DNA from: Myroides sp. N17-2
GTDB lineage: Bacteria > Bacteroidota > Bacteroidia > Flavobacteriales > Flavobacteriaceae
DNA: 64,000 bases
Reading direction: 5' to 3'
NCBI RefSeq assembly: GCF_002286775.1
Contig: NZ_NSGJ01000014.1
Span: 47,364 to 111,363, forward strand
Part shown: piece by piece, positions 36,680 through 45,851 of the stretch
Position numbering within the stretch: position 1 is the stretch's first letter
Layout of the letters: each line of letters starts with the position of its first letter
The notes under the pieces: generated by a model
Seen by the model: the letters and a program-made list of their open reading frames with translations, nothing else
Told to the model about the DNA's origin: nothing
Database searches by the model: none
Made by a program: the position numbers and the translations under genes

Positions 36680-36858
36680 ACTATTACAGTAAGGTGTTAT
36701 AAAAAAAGTGAAAAGGTCGAAAGACTGACTGCTTTTGAAAAAGAAAATTTAAGTGTTTATTTAAAAAGTTATGTTACCGAGAGGTAACAGGTTAGATCGT
36801 TAGTAAGGTGAAGAAGAGAAATCTTCAAACAAATAGGGAGCTCAGGCTCCCTTTTGTT
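36680..36858 (+). ncRNA. Candidate small RNA between tamL and the response regulator gene
   Basis: Three hairpins stand in a row with no ORF: TGTTACC-GAGA-GGTAACA (36772-36789), GAAGA/TCTTC (~36811-36826) and a terminator (36835-36857). They lie after the tamL terminator and before the promoter of the response-regulator gene, so they belong to a separate short transcript or to a leader with an attenuator. The 5' end is not defined. Confidence 0.45.
36835..36857 (+). terminator. Terminator ahead of the response regulator gene
   Basis: A 7-bp stem AGGGAGC/GCTCCCT with a 4-nt loop is followed by TTTTGTTGTTT. Confidence 0.8.
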
Positions 36859-36943
36859 GTTTCTAAAAGGTTAATTTTATAACGAAATAGGGAATGAATA
36901 ATAAAAAGTTTAAATTTGCATTTAGCACTTAAAATTTGATAAT

Positions 36944-38350
36944 ATGAGTCACAAGATTCTGGTAATAGATGATGACGTTCCTTTTTGCGAAATGCTAAAA
37001 ACTTTTTTGACAAAGAAAGGTTATATAGTTTCTAATGCATTTAGTAGTACAGAAGCGGAGCAATGCATCAACGAAGGGTGCTATGATATTGTTCTTACTG
37101 ATGTTCGATTGCCTGATAGTAATGGCTTAGAACTGCTAAAATATATAAAATCAAAATGTAGAACAGCCCAAGTTATTTTAATGACTGGCTATACTGAAAT
37201 TAAGACAGCAGTGAATGCGATGAAGCTAGGAGCATTTGATTATGTTGCTAAGCCGATTAATCCAGACGAAATACTTTTGACTATAAAACAGGCACTAGAG
37301 AGAAAAGCTAGTCTAGAAAGTGGAGAAACTGTCAAACCAAAAACAAAGGCTGCAGTTGTAACTACTAATGATGATGTTGAAGTAGTAGACGAATTAGATT
37401 ATGTGCGAGGAGAGAGTAATGTTTCGACTCAACTGCACGAGTATATTGATTTAGTAGCTCCTACTAATATGTCTGTTTTGATTATAGGAGACAGTGGTAC
37501 AGGTAAAGAGAATATCGCACACTCTATTCATTTAAAAAGCAAGAGAAAAGATAAACCATATATCGCAGTAGACTGTGGTGCTATACCAAAGGATCTAGCT
37601 TCTAGTGAGTTCTTTGGACATATTAAAGGATCTTTTACAGGGGCAGTTAATGATAAAGTAGGTCACTTTGAGGCAGCTAATGGAGGAACAATATTCCTAG
37701 ATGAAGTAGGTAACTTATCTTATGAAGTCCAAGTACAATTGCTTCGTGCATTACAAGAACGCAAAGTAAAACCTGTAGGTAGTAGTAATGAAATAGATGT
37801 AGATATTAGAGTTATCGCAGCTACGAATGAAGATTTGCCTAAAGCAGTTAGAGATGGTGAGTTTAGAGAGGATTTATACCACAGATTAAATGAGTTTGGT
37901 ATCGTCGCTCCTAGATTAGCTGATCGTGGCGCAGATATCTTAATGTTCGCTACACACTTCTTGAATGAATCAAATATAGAACTAGAGAAGACGGTAAAGA
38001 AATTCTCATCAGAAGTAGAATGTATATTCTTAACTTATGATTGGCCAGGTAACTTAAGGGAGATGAAGAATATTATTAAACGTTCTGTTCTTTTGACTCG
38101 TGGGGATATCATCGAAAAAGATGTATTACCACAAGAGATACTCGTTCCTAAATCAGAAAGTATGATGATGACTAACTCTAGTGAATCTGTTGAAGATGAT
38201 TTGAAGTTATTCTCTTCTCGTAATGAAGAACAGGTAATCCGCACAGCTCTAGAGAAAGTTAAGTTCAATAAAACGAAAGCTGCTCAAGTATTGGGGATAG
38301 ACAGAAAGACTCTATATAACAAAATGAAGTTGTATAACATAGAATTATAA
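36944..38350 (+). CDS. Sigma-54-dependent response regulator, NtrC family
   Basis: The protein has 468 residues. The receiver domain (1-120) carries Asp10/11, phospho-acceptor Asp53 (LTDVRLPDSNG) and Lys103. The AAA+ domain has GDSGTGKE (Walker A), GSFTGA (the sigma-54 contact loop, Ala to Ser at the second position as in many members) and GTIFLDEVGNL (Walker B). A Fis-type helix-turn-helix closes it (NKTKAAQVLGIDRKTLYNKM). No sensor kinase gene adjoins it. Two sigma-54-like sites exist in this window. TAAATTTG at 36911-36918 is its own -7 element. Confidence 0.93.
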   Translation: MSHKILVIDDDVPFCEMLKTFLTKKGYIVSNAFSSTEAEQCINEGCYDIVLTDVRLPDSNGLELLKYIKSKCRTAQVILMTGYTEIKTAVNAMKLGAFDYVAKPINPDEILLTIKQALERKASLESGETVKPKTKAAVVTTNDDVEVVDELDYVRGESNVSTQLHEYIDLVAPTNMSVLIIGDSGTGKENIAHSIHLKSKRKDKPYIAVDCGAIPKDLASSEFFGHIKGSFTGAVNDKVGHFEAANGGTIFLDEVGNLSYEVQVQLLRALQERKVKPVGSSNEIDVDIRVIAATNEDLPKAVRDGEFREDLYHRLNEFGIVAPRLADRGADILMFATHFLNESNIELEKTVKKFSSEVECIFLTYDWPGNLREMKNIIKRSVLLTRGDIIEKDVLPQEILVPKSESMMMTNSSESVEDDLKLFSSRNEEQVIRTALEKVKFNKTKAAQVLGIDRKTLYNKMKLYNIEL

Positions 38351-38356
38351 TTAAAA

Positions 38357-38392
38357 TGGTATCATGACAGGTCGTTGTGATACCTTTTTTTC
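38357..38392 (+). terminator. Terminator of the response regulator gene
   Basis: A GGTATCA/TGATACC stem is followed by seven T. Confidence 0.85.
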
Positions 38393-38510
38393 TTTACCTA
38401 TATCTGATTCTAATAAGTAGCTAAATAAAATACATAGACGAATTTAAACAGGCTCTAAGTATATCTGTAGTTTTCTTTTTACCTTTGCATAAATTAGAGA
38501 GTTAGAGAAT

Positions 38511-38843
38511 ATGGATATTAAAACGCTATTACATCATAATTTAGATGAGTTATTTTATTTAGCAGATAAGAAAGGGATTTTAGATACAGACTTAGTTGTT
38601 AAGATTGGAGCTTATGTTGGAGCTGCTGTATTAAGAGGTAGATATGCAGACCAGAAAGAGGTAACTATGGACGAAGTGAATGGAGTCTTCGGTATCATAG
38701 GTGATTTTTGTAAAGAGAGTTTCGGAGGAAGAAGTTTCTCTAAGGCTCATTTTAAGAAAATGACTAAATACGCATTAGAATTGATTCAAGAGACAACCTT
38801 TGACTCGGATGTGGAAGAATTCATCGTTTCATTAAGAAGTTAG
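38511..38843 (+). CDS. Small conserved hypothetical protein
   Basis: 110 residues, predicted all-helical and soluble, starting MDIKTLLHHNLDELFYLADKKGILD. I do not recognise a named family. It has its own TACCTTTG -7 element (38480-38487) and its own terminator, so it is a complete single-gene unit rather than an accident of frame. Confidence 0.75.
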   Translation: MDIKTLLHHNLDELFYLADKKGILDTDLVVKIGAYVGAAVLRGRYADQKEVTMDEVNGVFGIIGDFCKESFGGRSFSKAHFKKMTKYALELIQETTFDSDVEEFIVSLRS

Positions 38844-38863
38844 ATTTGTTATAAACATATAGT

Positions 38864-38899
38864 AAGCCCTGTGAACAATTTGTTTACAGGGCTTTTTTT
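38864..38899 (+). terminator. Terminator of the 110-residue gene
   Basis: An AAGCCCTGTGAACA arm pairs with TGTTTACAGGGCTT (one mismatch), followed by seven T. Confidence 0.9.
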
Positions 38900-39009
38900 A
38901 TACGCTATATAGACGTTGTTGCTGTATATCGTATTGATAGCTAAATAGTAAGTATTGCGGTGGTGATTATTTTTCAGTATATTGTGGATAACCAACAAAT
39001 ACCATAATT

Positions 39010-40662
39010 ATGAAAATTAAAACAATTGAATCAGCTAGTAATGCTCATTCCTATCAACTATTGATAAAAGATCTCTTAGAGAATTCTCTTAGAGTAAATC
39101 CTCAGCACGAGATAGTTTATAAAGATAAGGAAAGGTTCGATTATTATGAGTTATATAAGCGCATCAAACAGTTGTGTAACTTGTACAATGACCTTGGTCT
39201 TGAAGGAGGAAGTGTGGTAGGAGTCATAGATTATGATAGTCATCGCTATCTGATGAATTACTTTGCAGTACCTATTACAGGGAATGTATTACATACAGTC
39301 AATTGGCGCCTAGCACCAGAACAAATGTTGTATACCATTAATCATGCAGAGGATGAGGTATTAGTTGTTCACGAGGATTTCTTACCTATAATTGAATCGA
39401 TAAAGGATAAGATGACAACAGTGAAAAAAATCATTGTAATCAGAAATAATAACAATATTGTGGATACATCACTATCGATTAGTGGTTATTTCGATGATTT
39501 AGTAACATCATCATCTAGTGAATATACTTTCCCCGATTTCTCAGAAGAAGCAGTTGCAACATTATTCTATACAACAGGTACAACGGGTGCTCCTAAAGCA
39601 GTGTATTTTACACACAGACAGTTAGTGCTTCATACGATGGTAGAAATGAGTGTATTATCTCTAATGAACGAAGCGTTTAAGATAAATTCAAAAGATGTGT
39701 ATTTACCATTGACGCCGATGTTCCATGTCCACGCTTGGGGTCTTCCTTACGCAGCTACAGCTCTAAGCTTAAAACAAGTATATGTCGGCAAGTTTGAACC
39801 TGTAAGTTTCTTGAAGATTTTTAGAAAAGAGAAACCAACCATATCTCATTGCGTACCAACTATCTTAAATATGCTTCTGACTAGCCCTGAAGCTAATGAT
39901 ATTGATTTTTCTAATTGGAGTGTATTAGTAGGAGGATCTGCACTTAGTAAACCTCTAGCTCGTCGAGCAATGGAGAGAGGGATATCCGTCATTACAGGGT
40001 ATGGTATGTCTGAGACTTGCCCATTATTAACTACCTCTTATCTATCATTAGAAACTATCAAAGATGACTTAGAGTCTCAACTAAACATTAGAACTATGAC
40101 TGGTAGGGCTGCTTTATTAGTAGATTTAAAGATTGTAGATGAACAAGGGAAAGAAGTACCTAAAGATGGAAAGTCCTTAGGAGAATTAGTAGTGCGTGCT
40201 CCATACCTAACGATGGGCTATTATAAAGATAAGGCTAAGAGTGAAGAACTGTGGGAAGGAGGGTATTTACACACTGGAGATATCGCTTGGATAGATGCTA
40301 ATAATGACGTAAAAATAGTTGATCGCTCTAAAGATGTGATTAAAACTGGAGGAGAGTGGATGTCATCTCTTGCTTTAGAAGAGATGATAGGTAGTTATCA
40401 TGGCATATTAGATGTTGCAGTTGTAGGGATACCAGATGAGAAATGGGGAGAAAGACCATTTGCCTTAGTAGTAGTTAAAGAAGGGGAGGTAATCACAGAG
40501 GAACAGTTAAAACAACACATGCAAACCTATGTAGATAAGGCTGTTATTAATAAATGGGCTATTCCAGATAGATTTGTGTTTGTAAAGGATATTCCGAAGA
40601 CAAGTGTTGGAAAAATTAGCAAGAAACGCATTAGAGAATTGCAAGAAAGCAACCAATTATAG
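39010..40662 (+). CDS. Acyl-CoA synthetase (AMP-forming)
   Basis: 550 residues of the ANL superfamily. Motifs include the P-loop LFYTTGTTGAPKAVYFTH, VITGYGMSETCP, YLHTGDIAWID, DRSKDVIKTGGEWMSS and the C-terminal catalytic Lys in SVGKISKKRIRE. The layout is that of medium/long-chain fatty-acyl-CoA ligases of the AlkK/LcfB group: it activates a fatty acid with ATP and CoA, in the cytoplasm. Chain-length preference cannot be read from the sequence. Single gene. Confidence 0.92.
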   Translation: MKIKTIESASNAHSYQLLIKDLLENSLRVNPQHEIVYKDKERFDYYELYKRIKQLCNLYNDLGLEGGSVVGVIDYDSHRYLMNYFAVPITGNVLHTVNWRLAPEQMLYTINHAEDEVLVVHEDFLPIIESIKDKMTTVKKIIVIRNNNNIVDTSLSISGYFDDLVTSSSSEYTFPDFSEEAVATLFYTTGTTGAPKAVYFTHRQLVLHTMVEMSVLSLMNEAFKINSKDVYLPLTPMFHVHAWGLPYAATALSLKQVYVGKFEPVSFLKIFRKEKPTISHCVPTILNMLLTSPEANDIDFSNWSVLVGGSALSKPLARRAMERGISVITGYGMSETCPLLTTSYLSLETIKDDLESQLNIRTMTGRAALLVDLKIVDEQGKEVPKDGKSLGELVVRAPYLTMGYYKDKAKSEELWEGGYLHTGDIAWIDANNDVKIVDRSKDVIKTGGEWMSSLALEEMIGSYHGILDVAVVGIPDEKWGERPFALVVVKEGEVITEEQLKQHMQTYVDKAVINKWAIPDRFVFVKDIPKTSVGKISKKRIRELQESNQL

Positions 40663-40724
40663 GCGTTGTTTGGTGATATAGTAAATTTGCGGTAACTTCC
40701 GAACCGTAAATTAACTAACGTAAT

Positions 40725-43688
40725 ATGAGATTACCACAAACAACAAAACAATCAAAAAGATCTACTCCTAGCTATTTCTGGAAACAGTTAGGATTAGGTC
40801 TTTTTGTGCTGGGTACCCTTACATCCCACGCACAAAAAAAACCTTTGGACCATACTGTCTATGACGGATGGCAAAGTATAGGTGAGAAGTCATTCTCTAA
40901 TAATGGAGAGTGGGTATTGTATCAAGTGAACCCTCAAGAAGGAGATAAAACACTTTACATCTCTACAGCTAAAAAGACAAAACAAATCACTGTTCCTAGG
41001 GGAGAAAAGCCTGTATTCACTGGGACGTCTAATTTCTCTGTATTCTCTATTTGCCCTACATATGCTGATTTAAAAGCAGTGAAGAATAAGAAAAAGAAAG
41101 AAGATGAGATAGCGAAAGACTCTTTAGGGATTTATAACCTAAAAACAGGAGCTTTAACTAAGAAGTCAGATATCAAGTCATTTAAAGTACCGGAGAAGAA
41201 AGGTGATTATTTAGCTTATTTATTAGAGCCAGTTAAGGATACTACTAAAGCTAAAGATAAAAAGGATGCTAAAAAGCCTGCAGCTAAAAAACCAGGAAAA
41301 GACGCTCCACTAGAGTTAGTCTTTGAAAACCTAGTGACAGGTGAGAAGCTATCATATAAAAATGTTACTGATTATTACTTTGATGCTAATGGTCAATACT
41401 TAGTCTTCGTTACGAAAGATCCTGCAGAGAAGAAAAAGGACGATAAGAAAGAAGATAAAAAGGACGAGAACAAGAAGGAAGAAAATAAAGAAGTAGCTAC
41501 TACAACAGAAGCAACAGCTAAAGAGGAAGTTGCTAAAGGGCCTTTCGGAGTTTTTGTTGTTGATTTAAAGACTAAAGCTGTAAAGACTTTACTTGAAGGA
41601 AATGGTAAATATACGCAGTTCTCTTTTGATGAAACTGGAAAACAATTGGTATTCATTGGTACAAATGATGAAGAGAAAGTATTAGTAAAGAAATACGAAT
41701 TATACTATACTAACCTTACGACTGGTGCTACTGTATTAGCTTCTAATACCATTAAAGGTATGCCAAAAGATTGGGTCGTATCAGAGAATAATAAACCTAA
41801 GTTTAGTAAGAATGGTGGACGTTTATATCTTGGTATAGCACCACAGCCTATCGCTAAAGACACTACATTAATTGCTGATGATCATGCAGTAGTTGACGTA
41901 TGGCATTATAGCGAAGACTATATCCAACCACAACAATTAGTGAACTTAGATAAAGATCTTAAAAAGAGTTTCTTAGCAACTATCAACCTAAAGGATAAAA
42001 GCAAGTTGATTACTTTAGCAAATGATAAAGTTAACAATACGCAGTTAGTTGATGAAGGAAATGCAAACATTGTATTTAATTCATCAGACTTTGGTCGTAG
42101 AGTAGAGAGACAGTGGGATATCTCAGGAGTAGCGTCTTATTATATTGTAGATGTTACTACAGGGAAAGAGGTTGAAGTAGTTGCAGACTTGCCTGGTTCA
42201 GCGCGTATATCTCCTAAGGGAACGGCTGTTGTGTACTATAATAGTGAGGAGAAGAATTGGTATGCTTATGATGTAAAGACTAAAATCACTAAGCAATTAA
42301 ATAAGGGATTAACAGTATCATTTGCTGATGAGACTTTCGATATGCCTGATAATGCTTCAGCTTATGGTATTCAAGCTTGGACTGATAATGATGAGTCTGT
42401 ATTGATTAGAGACCGTTTTGATATCTGGGAGTTTTATTTAAAAAGCAATAAAGCACCGAGAATGATTACCAACGGATATGGTCGTCAAAATAATATCGCA
42501 TTCGACATCTTAAAATTAGATGAAGAAAAGCGTTCTTTCAGTAGAACAGAACAGTTAATCTTAGCTGCGTTTAATGAGAAGAATAAAGAAGCTGGGTTCT
42601 TTACTACAGAGATTAATAATGCTACTGCATTGAAGCAAGTTTCGATGGATGCTTATAGTGGATATAGTTCATTGTTTAAAGCGAAGGATGCTAATGTGTA
42701 TGGGTATGTAAAAGGATCTTTTGTAGAGCCTACTAACTTATTTATCACAGAGAATCTAGCGACTGCTACTCAATTAAGTGATATTAATCAACAACAAAAA
42801 GACTATATCTGGGGAACGAATGAATTAGTAGAGTGGACTACACCTAAGGGATATACTTCTACAGGAGTATTATTTAAGCCAGAAGGTTTTGACCCTACTA
42901 AAAAGTACCCGATGATCGTGTACTTCTATGAGAAGGTATCTGATAATTTAAATAGATATGAGTCACCTGCACCTACGCCATCTCGTTTGAATATTCCATT
43001 CTTTGTGAGTAATGGTTATTTAGTATTCACACCAGATATTAGCTATGTAGATGGACAACCAGGTAAATCTGCCGAAGAGTATATTAACTCTGGAGTAGAG
43101 CATCTAAAGAAGAATAGTTGGGTGAATGGGGAGAAGATCGCTATCCAAGGTCAAAGTTGGGGAGGTTATCAAGTAGCACATTTGATTACTGTGACTGATA
43201 TGTATGCAGCAGCTTGGTCTGGTGCTCCAGTAGCGAATATGACATCTGCTTACGGAGGTATCCGTTGGCAAAGTGGTATGAGTCGTCAGTTCCAATATGA
43301 AAAGACTCAAAGTAGAATAGGTAAAACACTGTGGGAAGGGTATGACTTATATGTTGAAAACTCACCGTTATTTAAGATGCCTAATGTCAAAACTCCTGTA
43401 GTTATTATGGCTAATGATAATGATGGAGCAGTGCCATGGTACCAAGGTATTGAAATGTTTATGGCATTAAGACGTTTAGGTAAACCAGCATGGATGCTTA
43501 ACTATAATGGAGATGAACACAACTTAATGAAACGTCAAAATAGAAAAGACATTCAGATTCGTCAACAGCAGTTCTTTGACTATTATCTAAAAGATGGTAA
43601 AGCACCTGTATGGATGGTAAAAGGAGTTCCTGCTACTATGAAAGGTAAAGATTGGGGATTTGACTTAACTGATGAGAAAGTAAAGTAA
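40725..43688 (+). CDS. S9-family prolyl oligopeptidase-type peptidase, exported
   Basis: The protein has 987 residues. A signal peptide (LGLGLFVLGTLTSHAQ) shows export. A beta-propeller follows, interrupted by a Lys/Glu/Asp-rich low-complexity insertion around residues 230-270. The C-terminal alpha/beta-hydrolase domain has nucleophile Ser811 in GQSWGGY, Asp in NDNDGAVPW and His in GDEHNLMKR. It probably degrades peptides in the periplasm. TAAATTTG at 40682-40689 is a good -7 element. Single gene with a terminator behind it. Confidence 0.92.
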   Translation: MRLPQTTKQSKRSTPSYFWKQLGLGLFVLGTLTSHAQKKPLDHTVYDGWQSIGEKSFSNNGEWVLYQVNPQEGDKTLYISTAKKTKQITVPRGEKPVFTGTSNFSVFSICPTYADLKAVKNKKKKEDEIAKDSLGIYNLKTGALTKKSDIKSFKVPEKKGDYLAYLLEPVKDTTKAKDKKDAKKPAAKKPGKDAPLELVFENLVTGEKLSYKNVTDYYFDANGQYLVFVTKDPAEKKKDDKKEDKKDENKKEENKEVATTTEATAKEEVAKGPFGVFVVDLKTKAVKTLLEGNGKYTQFSFDETGKQLVFIGTNDEEKVLVKKYELYYTNLTTGATVLASNTIKGMPKDWVVSENNKPKFSKNGGRLYLGIAPQPIAKDTTLIADDHAVVDVWHYSEDYIQPQQLVNLDKDLKKSFLATINLKDKSKLITLANDKVNNTQLVDEGNANIVFNSSDFGRRVERQWDISGVASYYIVDVTTGKEVEVVADLPGSARISPKGTAVVYYNSEEKNWYAYDVKTKITKQLNKGLTVSFADETFDMPDNASAYGIQAWTDNDESVLIRDRFDIWEFYLKSNKAPRMITNGYGRQNNIAFDILKLDEEKRSFSRTEQLILAAFNEKNKEAGFFTTEINNATALKQVSMDAYSGYSSLFKAKDANVYGYVKGSFVEPTNLFITENLATATQLSDINQQQKDYIWGTNELVEWTTPKGYTSTGVLFKPEGFDPTKKYPMIVYFYEKVSDNLNRYESPAPTPSRLNIPFFVSNGYLVFTPDISYVDGQPGKSAEEYINSGVEHLKKNSWVNGEKIAIQGQSWGGYQVAHLITVTDMYAAAWSGAPVANMTSAYGGIRWQSGMSRQFQYEKTQSRIGKTLWEGYDLYVENSPLFKMPNVKTPVVIMANDNDGAVPWYQGIEMFMALRRLGKPAWMLNYNGDEHNLMKRQNRKDIQIRQQQFFDYYLKDGKAPVWMVKGVPATMKGKDWGFDLTDEKVK

Positions 43689-43712
43689 TCTCTTTTGAAC
43701 ACACTATAAAGC

Positions 43713-43743
43713 AAAAGGCTATTCTGTAATGGAATAGCCTTTT
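43713..43743. terminator. Terminator of the S9 peptidase gene (bidirectional)
   Basis: A perfect 12-bp stem AAAAGGCTATTC/GAATAGCCTTTT with loop TGTAATG. Confidence 0.85.
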
Positions 43744-43802
43744 GGTATTTAATATGGTTTTCTATAATAGAAGTTCTTATATCTCTGCAATGTATAGAAA
43801 CG

Positions 43803-43836
43803 AAAAAAGACAGCGAAGTGCATGCTGTCTTTTTTA
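43803..43836 (-). terminator. Terminator of the glycosyltransferase gene
   Basis: An AAAAGACAGC/GCTGTCTTTT stem with T-runs on both strands, just beyond the 43868 stop codon. Confidence 0.8.
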
Positions 43837-43867
43837 CTCAATCAAATATATAAATCTACTTTACTTT

Positions 43868-45277
43868 TTATTTTTCAACAGGTAGGGTACGTGTTAACCA
43901 ACCTCTTTTATTCGCTGTAATAATAGCGTAAGGAGTAATCCAGAATAGTGTGAATGTATAGAATATACTATAAGGATATGCCCAGAACGACTCTAATAAA
44001 TTATATCTCTTAGAATAGAAGAATACTTGAATACTAGAGAAGATAAAAATACTTACTAAAGCAGAACTTATAAACATAATCGGTTGAGTGATTACGAAGT
44101 ATAGCATTAATATCGTGATAGGATAAGCCATTAATACATTTAACCATTGGTTAAGTAATAATATTCTCGGTCCTATTTTTGACCCTTCTCTAAAGTTAGT
44201 AAAAGCAAATCTACTCATCGCAATATTCTCTCTCACATTACTTCTCTCCCAACGGATGTACATTTTGTACAGTGTTTTATAAGTCTCAGGTGTATTAGTT
44301 AAGACATAAGCATTTCGTTGGAACAATACATCATATCCTTGTTTTAAGATCATATTAGTCATTGCTCTATCTTCACCGATGTCAGAAGGTTGACCCATAA
44401 ATGTTTGGTTAATCCATTCTTCTAAACAGTTCATTACAGCCTCTCTTCTATATCCAGCTAAAGCACCAGGTGTACATAATACAGAACCTAAAGCACTCTG
44501 TGCAGAACGAATAAATTCAAAACTGAAGACAAAACTAACATTAAGCATCTTAGGTATAATACCATCTGCAGTGTTTAATACTCTAACATTTCCTCCTACA
44601 GCACCACATTTCTCATTGTTTACGAAAGGACTTACTAAATTTTTAAGTGTATCTTTCTTAACGATAGAGTCACTATCTACAGTAACGAATACTTCCCCTT
44701 TACCTATGTTAAATCCTCTGTATAATGCGTGTCTTTTTCCTTGATTACGTTCTTGTTGTAAGATTGTTACTCTGTCTCCTAATTCAGCTTTCGCCTTAAT
44801 CATCCAGTTCCAAGTATCATCTTTACTACCGTCATCTAGAGAGATAATCTCTATCTTCTCAGCAGGGTAATCACTATTCACTAAACTAACTAAAGTATCA
44901 TATACTAATCTTCCTTCGTTATAAGCAGGAACTATTACTGTACAGGTAGGTAGTTCTTCATCACTAACAGAAGCTATTGGTTTATATCTAAAGTATAAAT
45001 ACACGATATATAATAAGAAACTTATCTGTAGTACAAATAGAATTAATCCGAAGTTGATAATACTAGCTCCCCAAAAGGTTTTAATTCTTTCGAAGTGTAT
45101 TTTTTCAAAGTATGGTTGTAATCTATAAATAAAGTATAAACCTATCCCCATCAGTAGAAATGTACTACCTAAAACAAGGTAATCTGATGTAGAAAGTGAT
45201 TTACCGTTTAAAATATTCAGTCTTTTTTTACTATCGTTTGTGGCGTCTTGTGAATCAGTTTTTGTGTTCGTTTGCAT
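43868..45277 (-). CDS. Membrane glycosyltransferase, family 2
   Basis: The protein has 469 residues. Two N-terminal membrane segments are followed by a GT2 catalytic domain with IVPAYNEG, SLDDGSKDDTW, VTVDSDS (DxD), SDIGEDRAMTN and the YIRWERSN version of the Q/RxxRW motif, then three C-terminal membrane segments. The arrangement is that of processive synthases such as hyaluronan or poly-N-acetylglucosamine synthase, so an exported polysaccharide is likely but its identity is not. A family-A palindromic element begins 26 bp upstream of its start codon. Confidence 0.9.
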   Translation of the reverse strand: MQTNTKTDSQDATNDSKKRLNILNGKSLSTSDYLVLGSTFLLMGIGLYFIYRLQPYFEKIHFERIKTFWGASIINFGLILFVLQISFLLYIVYLYFRYKPIASVSDEELPTCTVIVPAYNEGRLVYDTLVSLVNSDYPAEKIEIISLDDGSKDDTWNWMIKAKAELGDRVTILQQERNQGKRHALYRGFNIGKGEVFVTVDSDSIVKKDTLKNLVSPFVNNEKCGAVGGNVRVLNTADGIIPKMLNVSFVFSFEFIRSAQSALGSVLCTPGALAGYRREAVMNCLEEWINQTFMGQPSDIGEDRAMTNMILKQGYDVLFQRNAYVLTNTPETYKTLYKMYIRWERSNVRENIAMSRFAFTNFREGSKIGPRILLLNQWLNVLMAYPITILMLYFVITQPIMFISSALVSIFIFSSIQVFFYSKRYNLLESFWAYPYSIFYTFTLFWITPYAIITANKRGWLTRTLPVEK

Positions 45278-45302
45278 AACCTTATCTTTTAATAATTGTT
45301 AT

Positions 45303-45456
45303 ACCTTAAATTTGGAAATAACATTTAAACGAGAATGAATTGTACAAAGCAGAGCGAAATTAGTGATAAAAGCACACTGTAGTGTGGTTTTGGAGCTAAT
45401 TGAAGCTATGTAAAGTAGAATTAATTCACAGTAAATGGTCGTTACATATTTAAGGT
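45303..45456. repeat. MITE-like palindromic element, family A copy 3
   Basis: Reverse orientation relative to copies 1 and 2. Ends are ACCTTAAAT / ATTTAAGGT with decayed inner terminal repeats, and the core CACACTGTAGTGTG is intact. It lies directly in the 5' region of the glycosyltransferase gene. Confidence 0.8.
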
Positions 45457-45802
45457 TATTCTATTTGTGGTTTTGTTTCTTTAACCTGCTTTCGTTTGTC
45501 TTGAGTAGAATTCATTTAGGTTGTTAGTAAATAAATTCTAGTAGCAGGCTAAATCATCAAATAGTCTATAAATACTGTTTCAATAGTTATGCCATCCCTG
45601 TTATACGGCTTATAAGGGCTTTTTTAACATTATATGTGACCCATAGTGTAGATAGTTGGGGAATCAAGTGAGGACGGAATACTCTGTTTTGTCTTTTAAT
45701 GTTACTTTTCGTCTATTAACGCACGCCTAATGTATGATGATATGAGAATATTTATAGAAGTAAAGGGATACTATAATTCTTTATAAGATGCAGTAAAATG
45801 GC
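45457..45802. other. Intergenic region between glycosyltransferase and S9 peptidase genes
   Basis: I see no ORF or RNA here. The right end carries TATTTTTG (45803-45810), a -7 match for the peptidase gene. Confidence 0.5.
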
Positions 45803-45851
45803 TATTTTTGTATACAAAGAAGTGAATAGGCACAACTTTAAAAAGGAAGTT

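Noticed and set aside
45798..45851. Longer start for the second S9 peptidase
   Set aside because: The upstream ATG precedes the TATTTTTG promoter element, while the ATG at 45852 has AAGGAAG in front.
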